Of a stretch of DNA of 64,000 nt, positions 20,417 through 30,743 are shown in pieces. The notes under the pieces are model-generated. The model was given only the letters and a program-made list of their open reading frames with translations. It was not told the DNA's origin and searched no databases. The stretch comes from Odontesthes bonariensis (taxonomy: Eukaryota; Chordata; Actinopteri; Atheriniformes; Atherinopsidae), in contig NC_134507.1 in assembly GCF_027942865.1 (NCBI RefSeq), positions 32,656,447 to 32,720,446 on the forward strand, given 5' to 3'. A program made the position numbers and the translations under genes. Each line of letters begins with the position of its first letter. Position 1 is the first letter of the stretch.

Positions 20417-21517
20417 ATGGAGCAGCAGGAGCAGAACCAGGAGCAGAACCAGGAGCTGATGCAGAAGCAGGAGCAGAACCAGGAGCTGATGCAGGAGCTG
20501 AAGCAGGAGCTGGATCAGGAGCTGAAGCACCACGAACTGAACCAGGAGCAGAAGCAGGAGCAGGAGCTGAACCAGGAGCAGAACCAGGAGCTGGATCAGG
20601 AGCTGAAGCACCAGGAGCAGAACCGGGAGCAGAACCGGGAGCAGAACCGGGAGCAGAAGCAGGAGCAGAAGCAGGAGCAGAAGCAGGAGCAGTACCATGA
20701 GGTGAAGCAGGAGCAGTACCAGGAGCAGAACCAGGAGCTGAAGCAGGAGCAGAACCAGGAGCAGAACCAGGAGCAGAACCAGGAGCAGAAGCAGGAGCTG
20801 AAGCAGGAGCTGAAGCAGGAGCAGTACCAGGAGCAGAACCAGGAGCTGAAGCAGGAGCAGAACCAGGAGCAGAACCAGGAGCAGAACCAGGAGCAGAAGC
20901 AGGAGCTGAAGCAGGAGCTGAAGCAGGAGCTGAAGCAGGAGCAGTACCAGGAGCAGAACCAGGAGCTGAAGCAGGAGCAGAACCAGGAGCAGAACCAGGA
21001 GCAGAACCAGGAGCAGAACCAGGAGCAGAAGCAGGAGCTGAAGCAGGAGCTGTACCAGGAGCAGAACCAGGCGCAGAAGCAGGAGCTGAACCAGGAGCTG
21101 AACCAGGAGCTGAACCAGGAGCTGAACCAGGAGCTGAACCAGGAGCTGGATCAGGAGCTGGATCAGGAGCTGGATCAGGAGCAGAAGCAGGAGCAGAAGC
21201 AGGAGCAGAAGCAGGAGCTGAAGCAGGAGCTGAACCAGGAGCTGAACCAGGAGCTGAACCAGGAGCTGAACCAGGAGCTGAACCAGGAGCTGAACCAGGA
21301 GCTGAAGCAGGAGCAGTACCAGGAGCTGGATCAGGAGCTGAAGCACCAGGAACTGAAGCAGGAGCAGAACCAGGAGCAGTACCAGGAGCAGTACCAGGAG
21401 CAGTACCAGGAGCAGTACCAGGAGCAGTACCAGGAGCAGTACCAGGAGCAGAACCAGGAGCTGAACCCCTCCACCAGGAAACGAGCCCGCTCATCCTCTG
21501 GGTCCACCGGGCCACAG
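20417..21517 (+). CDS. Gln/Glu-rich tetrapeptide-repeat exon, probable 5' exon of a zinc-finger gene
   Basis: The ATG at 20417 sits in a good initiation context (CCAGAATGG). The frame gives MEQQEQNQEQNQELMQK and then about 87 repeats of the tetrapeptide Q-E-(Q/L)-(N/K/Y/D), encoded by a 12-bp DNA repeat. It ends in NPSTRKRARSSSGSTGPQ. A splice donor CAG|GTCAGT follows in phase 0. The repeat should form a long, highly charged helix; the RKRAR tail could be a nuclear localisation signal. The nearest compatible downstream exon is the C2H2 exon at 30744, also phase 0; direct joining would give about 907 residues. The intermediate intron is filled with transposons. Function is unknown. The exon could instead belong to a gene without the zinc fingers, or be an expanded repeat in a decayed gene. 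Confidence 0.55.
20430..21470. repeat. 12-bp coding minisatellite
   Basis: Tandem CAGGAGCAGAAC/CAGGAGCTGAAG units occur in higher-order blocks; for example a block of about 120 bp near 20700 recurs near 20820 and 20940. Because 12 is a multiple of 3, every frame on both strands stays open. The Leu-rich and Ala-Pro-rich minus-strand ORFs are shadows. Confidence 0.92.
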
Positions 21518-22514
21518 GTCAGTGTGGAGGACGTTTTTATTGTATTTCTTATTTATTTGGTTAGGACACTGCACATTAAACAACATATCAGCAAAGCATC
21601 TATGTATCTAAATTTCATCCGTTGTCCTCAGGCAGGTATCATAAAAACATACAGACAATACATCATGACAAAAAACTAAAAAACAAACAAACAGAAAATA
21701 TCTGGAAGGATTCACATCAAAGTTAAGAGTCCGTACACAAAAGAGAAAAGACGCAGAGGTGACCCATGAGAGCAGCTCTGCCTGTTTTCAACCACTGTTT
21801 AAGGGTCTTTTTAAAGGTGGTTGAATTGTCCCAGTTTCTAACACGAGTTGGCAGTGTGTTCCAGCACTGTTCCTCTGATGGACTCCACCACTTGGCCAAA
21901 CTTAGTCCTGCATCATTGCACATCAGTGTCCTCTAGTGCTCTGGTGTTTACTCTAGAGCAGGGGGTTTCAAATTCATTGAATGTGAGCCTCCCCTTGTAA
22001 TAGGTAAAGATAACAAAGCCCCCCCCCAGGTCCCTACAGTAAATGCATCTTTCCTTTGTGTTCCTACAATGGTGTGTTTCAAAAACAACTGATAGCCCAA
22101 TACATGTATTTTTTTTAATTGTATTTCTTTTAACAAAGTAGCCTACATTCATATAGAAAAGGCTTATTCATAAAATGTCCATCCAAATATTTCCATCTTA
22201 GAGGCTACTTTTAGCCTACTGAAACATCACGAACAGAGGGAACAGATGGCCTAAAATTGAACTGTCATTAGAACAATTTCATAAACGATCATTTTCAACA
22301 GCAGACTAAACAGACGCCAATGTCCAACTTAACTCATGTCAACAGGAGACGTCAACTGAAATAATAATAATAGGCCTAATAATAATAATAATAATAAAAT
22401 GATGATAATAATAAAGATAGACGTCAACATATTCCAGATTCTGATTTACTTTTTAGGCTAATTATACACAATTTAAACCTGTTGCTATTTTAACAACCAT
22501 CTTCTCAAGCGTTC

Positions 22515-25064
22515 TCAATGCGAACAATGCGGACGCGCCTTTGATGCGCACAGCTGTTCAATGCGGGGTTGTACAGAAGACAGAAACAGCCCCAAGTCAT
22601 TCTGTACTTGTAGCCTTGACCGGTATTTATTTTTGATCAGGGTGAGAGCAGAAAACCCACATTCACACAGGTAAGTGGAGGTGAAGGGGATCAGGACTCT
22701 CATGGCTTTTGCGGACACATGGGGAAACTCGCTCTCGACACTCAACCAGAATCGCGTAATCGGCATTTCCACCAGTCTCTGTTTCAAGTCCACATTTGAG
22801 CTGAGCTCAACAATAGCCTCCTCTTGTATGCTCAGATCATCTCGGACTGTGGGTGGGAATGAGAAGGGGTTTCTGACCCACTGGTTTCCCAGTGGCTCCT
22901 CTCCGAAATACTGTCCGAACTGGTCCCGCGCCCGCCCGCTGCCGCATTGTGCACTCCCGCTCCCGCAAAAAGATAGGATTTTTAGTCCCGCTCCTGCCCG
23001 CACCTGTCATATTTTGTCCCGCTCTCGCTCGCAATTCCCGCATGATTCAGACATTCGCGTTACTTCTCACGGAAGTTCTTGTCATTGGCTTGAGGAAAGA
23101 AACATGATCTTAGCTGCGCACACCACTGTGGTGCACACGGTGCAGGAGCGCATTAGATGGCACAAGCAGCTGAGGCTTTACAGCAATAAGCCTACCCAAC
23201 ATACCTACCAAAATCTACCGGGAATAATACATTGTACATATGTTATATGCCACTCCTCACATTTCCATTCTTGGAAGTAAAAGTATATATTTTTAGTTAA
23301 TATGATTTTAAACACAGCGTGGAGGAGCCCCGCCCTCTATTTTGAGTGGATTTGAGAATAAATAAATAAGCCTACAGCTCACGTTACATTGATTTAAATG
23401 CAAACAAGTGGAATGAAAACAATATGTGTTGTTAATTACCCTACATTTTCTAAACCCAGAATGTTGAAAATGTAACATCTAATCCAATTATTATTTAAGT
23501 AGCTTGCCCTGCCCCTCGTCCTTGTGCAATGCGCATCTCCTGAATAAAAGGAGAGATAGATTGCGCTTTTGAACTTCTTTTAGTTAGGCTTTATTTCTTC
23601 TCAGTTTCTCAGTTTCCTCTCACGTTTTTAGTTAGCGGGACTGCAGCTTATCACCGCTCCCGCACAAGGTACTCCCCCTCCCGCCCGCGCCCGCAATGAG
23701 CTTTCAAAATGTGTCCCGCGTCGCACTGCTTTGCGTTGGGTCCCGCGGGAGTGCAGGGCTCTAACGCAGCCTGCTCAGATGCGCGCTGATGACCTGTTTC
23801 ACAGAGCTAAGCGGCAGCGCTGTCTTCTCCAGCGCATCCTCCAATGTTGGGAACATTTCAACAGAGCCCCTTCCAATACGGGCACACCACACATCCAGCT
23901 TCTTCCTGAAGCTGGACACTTGGTCGTGTGCCGTATACACATTGCACTCTTTGCCCTGGAGAGAAGTATTCAGGGTGTTGATCCGCTCGAAAATGTCAGA
24001 CAGATATGCCAACAGTTCATGTCTTCCAGATGTTTTGCGAGAGGGGAGTTAATCTCGGTGAGGAAGAGGTAGACTTCTTCTCGCAACTCGCAGAGCCTGG
24101 TGAGCACTTTTCCCCGAGAGAGCCACCTCACCTCGGAATGCAGGAGCAGTTGCTTGAATTGAGCGCCCATTTCATCACACAGGATTTTAAACAGGTGTGC
24201 GTTTAAGGCTCGTGATTTAATTGTGTTCACAATTTTCACTGCATTATCCAGAACCGCACGCAATTCGTTGGGAATCGTTTTTGCTGCTAAAGCCTGGCGA
24301 TGAATGATGCAGTGTTTCCAAACAGCGGCAGGGGCAACGGTCTGCACTTGTTTCACAAGACCGCTGTGACGGCCGGTCATGGCCCTTGCCCCATCCGTGC
24401 ATATGCCACAATACCGACTCCACTCAAGGCCTTCGGCCTGGTAAAAATCATTCAGGGCCTTGAAAAGTTCATGTGCTGTTGTGCGGGCAGGAGGGGAACG
24501 CATAAACAAAAAATCTTCGCGCACACTTTGCTCTTCGATAAACCTGACGTACACCATCAATTGAGCGCAGTGTGCAACGTCAGTGGACTCATCCAGTTGA
24601 ATGGCGTGGATGGAGCTTTTGCGAACACTGTTCACCACCTGCTCTTTGACATCGTAAGCCATGTCGGATATTCGTCGCTGGATGGTGTTGTCAGACATTG
24701 GGATCGTGTCAAGTTTAGCTGCAGCTGCTTCTCCCAGCATCACAGAACACATATCTATAGCTACAGGGAGCAGAAATGTTTCTCCATCAGTATGGGGCTT
24801 GCCTGCCTTCGCTATATGGAGAGCAGCTCGATAAGATGCCTCAGTTGCCTTAGCGTTAGTGGTGCCAAACGAACGCATTACTGCTTTTTGTGATCTCAAT
24901 TCATCAAGTTTCCTCTCAAAAAACTCCAGTGGTTTGTCAACTAAAGTCGTGTGTTTCGTTGCTAAATGACGGCGCAGTTTGCATGGCCGCACACTGTCAT
25001 TTGCCAATGTCTCTTTACACACTACACATTGCGGCAGAGGTGCGCTCTCAGAACCAGACCACAA
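22515..25064 (-). pseudogene. hAT transposase (BED-finger, ZBED/SCAND3-like), split by an insertion
   Basis: The N-terminal part (25064 to about 23765) has a BED zinc finger (CVVCKETLANDSVRPCKLRRH then LATKH), the RNase H-like catalytic core with IQLDESTDVAHCAQLMVYVR and YCGICTDGARAMTGRHSG, then HCIIHRQALAAK and SEVRWLSRGKVLTRLCELR. The C-terminal part (about 22918-22520) has VRNPFSF, LVEMPITRFWLSVESEFPHV and the dimerisation block STYLCECGFSALTLIKNKYR. A shift near 24000 and an 850-bp insertion between the halves abolish the frame. Members of this family were domesticated repeatedly as ZBED genes, but this copy is plainly broken. Confidence 0.88.
22918..23765. mobile_element. GC-ended nonautonomous element inside the hAT copy
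   Basis: The hAT reading frame stops at HLSRLR and resumes at FGQYFGEEP across this segment. Its ends carry related CCCGCGGGACCC/GGTCCCGCGCCCG motifs, and CCCGCTCCCGC runs occur at both sides. The right end AGGGCTCTAA resembles hAT-type MITE termini. No clear target duplication was found. There is no coding capacity. Confidence 0.6.
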
Positions 25065-26039
25065 ACGTAAACCCTAATTTTAAATATTCGGGATCGTATT
25101 TCCTACGTTTTTTGGGGGGCTCCTCCCTTTCTGCTGACTTCTGTTGTGGTATCAGAAAACGATGCATTTTTCATTAGTCCTGCTTATTCACACACTGAGA
25201 TGTTGACAGAAACCGTTATATTTCTTTGCACGTTTTCGCCGGCTCGCCGCGCCTCCCCTGCGACTCTTTGGCGCCCCCCAGGGGAGGCGAGCCTCACCTA
25301 TTGAAAACCACTGCTTTAGAGGATTCTGTCTTTATGAAATCCTGTAATAGTGGAGGGGCTAATCCTTTGGAAACCTTAAAGATGAGACAGACATCCAAAA
25401 ACAGCTGATAGCTATCAAAGTCCAAGATTTTGCACTCTGATGTATGTGACCATGTTGTATAACAGTAGGAAATACGAAGAAGTAGCACTGCATGCGTAGA
25501 AGTCTTCGCTGACTCCATAGTTAGGAAGGGTCTCGCATGTTTGAAATTTGATAAGTTCAATTTAATTGTATTTGTGACTTTTTTAACGTGTTGCTTAAAA
25601 TGGAGGTTAGAATCAAAGATTACCCCGAGGTACTTAAAGTGTTGAACCACATCAAGTGTCTCTGCATCCACCATGACTGATGGTTGCTGTTCCTCTGTTG
25701 GCTGCCGGGAGTAAAACATACAGACTGTTTAACAGTTTTGGAGCCAATGGGACACTGGCACTGTGGCTCCTGAGAGAATTGCAGCAGCTTCTTGAATTGA
25801 ATTGGCATGACAGTATAATGCAGTGTCGTCAGCATATGGTTGCATCTTTATATTTCTACAGACATGTGGTAAGTTATGGACATTTAGGCTGAATAAAACA
25901 GGACCCAAAATTGAGCCCTGGGTACTCCAGCCGAAGAAGTGAAGTATGAAGATGGCAAATCACCAATTTGAACTGCCTGTTTCCTGTGCGAGAGGTAAGA
26001 TTTCATCCAGCAGAGGGCACTATTTGAAAAGTTGAAATA

Positions 26040-27390
26040 GGAGCAGAACCAGAGAGGGCAGGGACACGAATAAACATGTTGTTATTTACAATTTGTTATA
26101 CAAGATATACATCACGTTACAAATTATGTAAAACTACATTAGGTACACCTGAGAAGAGCAGGAATAGCAGAGGCAGCTGTGAAAAATAAACTAAATTCAA
26201 AATAAAATCCAAAATAAAACTTAATTGCAGTGAGAAAGGTATGCGTGGGGTTACTACACTATTGTATTGAAACACTCGACACGGCAATTGCAACAGTCTC
26301 AGGATTAAACGACTATTGTTTGGATAGGAACCAAAGTTTACACGTCTGTTTCCGCAAACCCCGCGGATTGTCGGACCCCTACAATCTGTGTATTGTCATT
26401 GGTTTTCGCCGAACCACGTCATAGCTCATTACCATAATACTAGCTTGAGTTTAATCGCTGGAATCCGCTCTGGTTGCTCAGCTCTCTTCGCCCCTGGCGA
26501 ATCCACTCTGGTCGCCCAGTTCGCTCACCTTCCATAGAGAAATAATGATTTCCGGCGCTCAGGTAGCGTAGGTCGCTCTTGGTGTACAGCATGTGGCCGC
26601 CGTGGCAACGCGTACAGTGCTGGGAAGGGGGCGGAGCCTAGTGGACCAGAAGGAGCGACTGTTTGTATTGCTGTTGTGTTGAGTGTAGTGAAAGTTCCGT
26701 CCAGAGCCTCCGTCGATGTATCTTGGTCGTTTGAGAATGTAGTGATGGGATACAAGCTGGGGTGAGGGGGACGGAGATGCGCTCGCCAGAGTCAAACAGC
26801 GCAATACAGAGGAACAGATTAAAAATCCACATGGTGTGAGATCGGCAGCAACGTAATCCAACGGTGGATGGTGAAGCCACAGAGCCAGCGCAGCGGAGGC
26901 AGAGGAGTGGGGCGTGCTGGTTGTAGCTTCGCTGGAAACGGGGGGCGGCGTTGGGGATTAGCAGCAGGCTAGCCGGTCGGCAGGTGGACACCGTCAGTGT
27001 TACAGGGAGGCGGCGTCCCCCGCACTGACAGCAATCCACGGGAGCAGACGGGCTCCCAGGAGAGCCGGCTGGCAACAGACCGGCCCACACCGGTGTGCTT
27101 TCGAGGGGCGCACCAGTACAGACTTATCCAGCCACAGGAGTCCCGTACAGGTGAGCCCTGTACCGGTGTAGCTAGCTGCTGGCTAACGAGTGGCGAGGCA
27201 GTGGCAGAAAACGGGTAGAGACCGTTGGCTACTGATTCGGTGTCGCAGAGTGCTGGGTCTCGCATTCTGGACCTTCTTAAGCAAGCCGATTCTAGCAGAT
27301 GGGTTTAAAATCCAACGTTAAAACTAGACTTAAAATAAAAATAACGAATACAGCGGGGAGGCGCGGCAGCAGCTTGCCAGCGGTCCCTCC
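26040..27390. mobile_element. Unclassified 1.35-kb insertion within the LINE
   Basis: LINE reverse-transcriptase codons stop at about 27390 (NHDVLIG) and resume at about 26035 (NFSNSALCWMKSYL), so this is an insertion or a replacement. It is GC-rich on its right side with CCGGTGTG/CACCGG motifs and has no recognisable coding domain. I could not find terminal repeats. Confidence 0.5.
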
Positions 27391-28800
27391 CACGTCTACC
27401 AATAAGTACATCATGATTAATGGTGTCAAAAGCACGCTTTAAATAAAGAAATACAGCAGCTACAAAGCCACCCTGATCCAACAAGCTCTATGTTTTCTAG
27501 GAAATAACAGGTAGCTGTCTCTGCTGAATGAAATTTCCTAAATCCAAACTGCATTGGATGAAGAGTGGCATGGCCATTATTTCAGTGTTCAGTCAGTTCT
27601 GTGGTAACCCATTTCTCCGCTACTTTGGAAATTCTAGGAAAAATACTTATGGGTCGATAGATTTTGTCAGCCTTAAAGACGGGGGTGACCCGAGCAATCT
27701 TCCATGTCGATGGTACCGTTCTTTGTTTTATGGATAGATTTACAAGATGTGCAACTGGGTCAGCAAGAGCCTGTTTATTGGTCTTTAAAAGGTCACTAGT
27801 AAGACCAAATGAATCTCTGGCCTTTTTAGAGATGAAATATGTGAGCATTTAAAGGGCTTCGTAAGTTCCTCAACTGAGCCAATGAAAAATCAATTGATAA
27901 CTCACAGTAATCCCCAGATTGTCAGTTAGCTCATCATTTACCTGTAGATCACTAAGATGGGGAGATAACTCATTTAGATTGTTCCATATTAACTTTTAAT
28001 TACCATTTTCCCCATTTATGGCCTCAATATAGAATCTGCTTTCACCTTACGGGTCATCCTTAAGACTTTATCTCTATTTTTCATTCATTTTATAATTTCA
28101 ACCAATTGTTTCAACCTATTGTTCAACCAGAACAGATTATTTCTATGTTGCTTGGATTTACCTTTTTTTTTGTCGTTATTTTCCAGAATATTAGACGTTC
28201 TAGATTTTGGATTTCCTCATTCAGGAATTGTTTCTGGCTTTTGGGTATGAAGTAGAACTGGTGACCTCTGGTGGATGCCAGAGGTCACCAGTAGAATACT
28301 TGTAGAATCACAATTATCAAGAATCGTGACCAAAGCATATCGTACCACCCCAATTTATGTCAAATTGTACTCATCCATCAGCTGTTTAAGTTTTTTTTCC
28401 TGACTTGATGTCCCAGTTGATATTAAAATCAGCGAGTAGGATGATTTCCTTTTTCGAGTTGCAGTGATTTAAGATTGTCTGAAGATGATTATAAAACACA
28501 TCCTTTGCTGAGGTGGATCCACACAAATCGCAGTAAAATACATTACAGAGCAGAGTGATGCATTTAGACCAATACACTCAGCGTTAACGTCTTTAGGCCA
28601 CCTTATTAGTTCACGTTGAAACTTCTCTCTGCCATAGATTAATACTCCCCCACCTCGCCCTGCTTCTCTAGCCTTTCTAAATACATTATATCCTGGAATG
28701 CTGGTAGCTGCTGTAGATGATGATGAATGTGTCAACCAACTTTCAGATATTCCAAGTATATCAATATTAGAGTCACTTAATAAATGTTTCATTTGCTCAG

Positions 28801-28985
28801 TTTGTGTTTTTCCTGGTTAAAAACAGCAAAGTGTGTCCTGGTTTCATCTCCTCTCTCTTAGCTGCAGATCCAGATGTGCTCAGACTCAACATGTGCTGCA
28901 GGCTGAATGATCTGCTGGAATAAAATCAGTGGGCAGATTGTTGTGGTGGGACATTTTCTGGCTCTGTCTGCAGATTTGAGAGGTT
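28801..28985 (+). other. Intron remnant with a possible cryptic exon
   Basis: A pyrimidine tract with CTCTCTTAG at about 28853-28861 precedes a short frame AADPDVLRLNMCCRLNDLLE ending in TAA at 28922. This could be a minor terminal exon of the Gln/Glu gene, but there is no independent support. Confidence 0.25.
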
Positions 28986-30110
28986 CAGGAGCTAATCTTC
29001 ATTATTGGGGGTCCTAGCAGCGAAGCTGCAGGAACCCATTGGATTAGGAGCTTTTCTTATTATTATTCCGCTACTTTCTTCTGCAATTGAAGTCTATGGC
29101 AGCCCCATGAACGCTATGGTAAAAAGTTGTGAAATTTGGCACACGTAATCAGCCAAGTGCCAAATTAAAACTCAAGAATTTTCATGGCCCAAGAGCTTAC
29201 TGTCTAGCGCCACCAACACATCAAAGTTCAAAGTGCATTCAGCCTAATAACTTTGGACTACTTGGTCCAAATTAAAAAAATGAGGCATCGTTGGAATCCT
29301 TGGATCATGACGTGTCCAACGCACCCTATGACGTCAATTCCGCCATTTTGAATTTAATCAAAAAGCTTAAAAAAGCATTTCAGGCCACAGAGATTGTCCA
29401 ATTTTCACGAAACTTGGCACATAGACTATTAAGACCAAGCCGCACAAAAGTTATCGTGTGGAATTTTTAATTAGGCTTCCGATTTTCCATAAAATCCAAT
29501 CAAACTTGAGGTTGATGCCGCCAAACCGGAAGTGAGGCCATATCTTGGCAACCATTTGATGTTATGAAGTCAAACTTCTAACACAGACTCATAACCAGGA
29601 CGGTAAGAGGCCAACGAAGTTTGGTGACGTTTGGCCTATAGGTGGCGCTATATGTAGCAAAAATGCATTTTTGCTCATATCTTTGGATCCCTTGGTCCTA
29701 ATTTCGAAAATGAGGTAACGTTGGAATCCCTGGATGCAGACGAGGTCAACGCACCTCATGACATCATCAGCGCCATCTTGGATTTTCCGCCATTTTGAAT
29801 TTAATCTAAAACCTTCAAAAATCATTTCAGGCCACTGGGATTGTCCAATCTCCACGGGACTTGGCACATAGAATCTTCAGACAAAGCCGCACATAAGTTA
29901 TCATGTGTATTTATTTAATTCACTTCCGTTTAACCGCAGCAGCCAATCAAACTCTACGCCGACGCGAAAATGGGACATTAGACCGTATCTCTGCGATGCA
30001 TTGATGTATCGATGCCAAACTTGGTGCATGGACTCAAGACGCATTCCGGAGCAGCCCAAGCCTTGCCTATTGTGCTATTCTGCTAGGACCCCCACATCGC
30101 TGCTTGCAGC
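28986..30110. repeat. 1.1-kb noncoding repeat with inverted ends and an internal duplication
   Basis: It begins near GGGGGTCCTAGCAGCGAAGC and ends near TGCTAGGACCCCCACATCGC, so its ends are inverted. Inside, a block around 29237-29480 recurs at about 29680-29920 with about 80% identity by eye (GTTGGAATCC, ACGCACC, GCCATTTTGAATTTAATC, TTTCAGGCCAC, ACTTGGCACATAGA, AAGCCGCACA). No open frame makes sense. I recall this consensus as very common in fish but cannot name its class. Confidence 0.6.
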
Positions 30111-30743
30111 TATATTTTGTGTTTAAAGTCTCTGGGTTACATGAATTGAACCTGGTGGTGGTAATATTCTGGGTCTTTAATGGTTAGATGACAGGTTTGT
30201 AGAGTTGTTTTAACAAAGAGAAACAAAGGTTGAGTTAAAACGGACTGTTTTTCCCTGATGGCTGTTGAGCTGAATGGCTGCAGACCTCTGAGTTGTAAGC
30301 TGGAACAGAGGGTTAGTGTAAAGAATGTCATGTATTACCACCACTGTTACTTTTATTCATTTAAACCAGTGGTCATCAACCTTTTTCAGCCCAACCTCTA
30401 CATGGTGTTTAAGTGAACAACTTGGACAATACTCTAGTTCCTTCCATCATTAAGAAATATTGTAGCTCAAGTTCCTTTTCAGTTTCATCATGACAAAAAG
30501 AATTAGTGAAAAAGCAAGAGTTTACTGCTTAAAAAGCTGAACGAGTGCAGAACACATCAGAGCACAGTGCTGATAGCTGAGGGCACTTATAAACGCACCC
30601 TCAGCGTTCACGTTTGATCTGTGATATTGAGACCTGTGTGGCTCGGCCTGCCCAGGTCCAGTTAGAATATGTTGGTTAGCTTAGAGAAATCTTTTGTGTG
30701 AACTTCAAAAGGATCGAAGTCTTCTTCCTCTCTGTCATTGCAG
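30111..30743 (+). other. Intron 3' end before the zinc-finger exon
   Basis: Noncoding. A small hAT-end-like CCAGTGGTCATCAACC motif lies near 30365. The last bases give a pyrimidine tract and acceptor (CTTCCTCTCTGTCATTGCAG) ending at 30743. Confidence 0.5.

Larger units (their letters stand above)
21959..25313 (-). mobile_element. hAT transposon with TIRs and 8-bp target duplication
   Basis: The left end CAGGGGGTTTCAAA and the right end, read inverted, CAGTGGTTTTCAA are terminal inverted repeats. The flanking octamers CTCTAGAG (21951-21958) and CTTTAGAG (25314-25321) differ by one base, the 8-bp duplication expected for hAT. It inserted into the C-terminal part of the antisense LINE and was later hit by another element at about 22918-23765. 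Confidence 0.9.
21535..28800 (-). mobile_element. L2/Rex-type LINE, antisense, interrupted by two large insertions
   Basis: Read from right to left: an endonuclease part (28469-28790: DILGISESWLT, RGGGVLIYGREKF), then a reverse-transcriptase part (FRPISI-like block near 27620, KACFDTINHDVLIG near 27410). After an insertion (about 26040-27390) come KSYLSHRKQAVQIGD, QGSILGPVLF and MQPYADDTALYCHA (near 25830), then FKYLGVIFD. After a hAT transposon (21959-25313) comes the C-terminus with WSPSEEQCWNTLPTRVRN and LKQWLKTGRAALMG. A 3' tail follows near 21540-21720. The frames carry several stops and shifts, so it is dead. It lies in the intron between the Gln/Glu exon and the zinc-finger exon. Confidence 0.8.

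Noticed and set aside
20369-21515. Long minus-strand ORFs rich in Leu-Gln-Val and Ala-Pro-Gly
   Set aside because: They are antisense readings of the 12-bp repeat; any frame stays open in such a repeat. The plus frame has a start context, a non-repeat C-terminus and a splice donor.
23731-24893. Plus-strand ORFs over the hAT copy
   Set aside because: Shadows of the minus-strand transposase, which shows clear BED and RNase H-like motifs.
28862-28922. A genuine exon AADPDVLRLNMCCRLNDLLE
   Set aside because: Only a pyrimidine tract and a short frame support it; kept as a low-confidence note, not as a gene feature.
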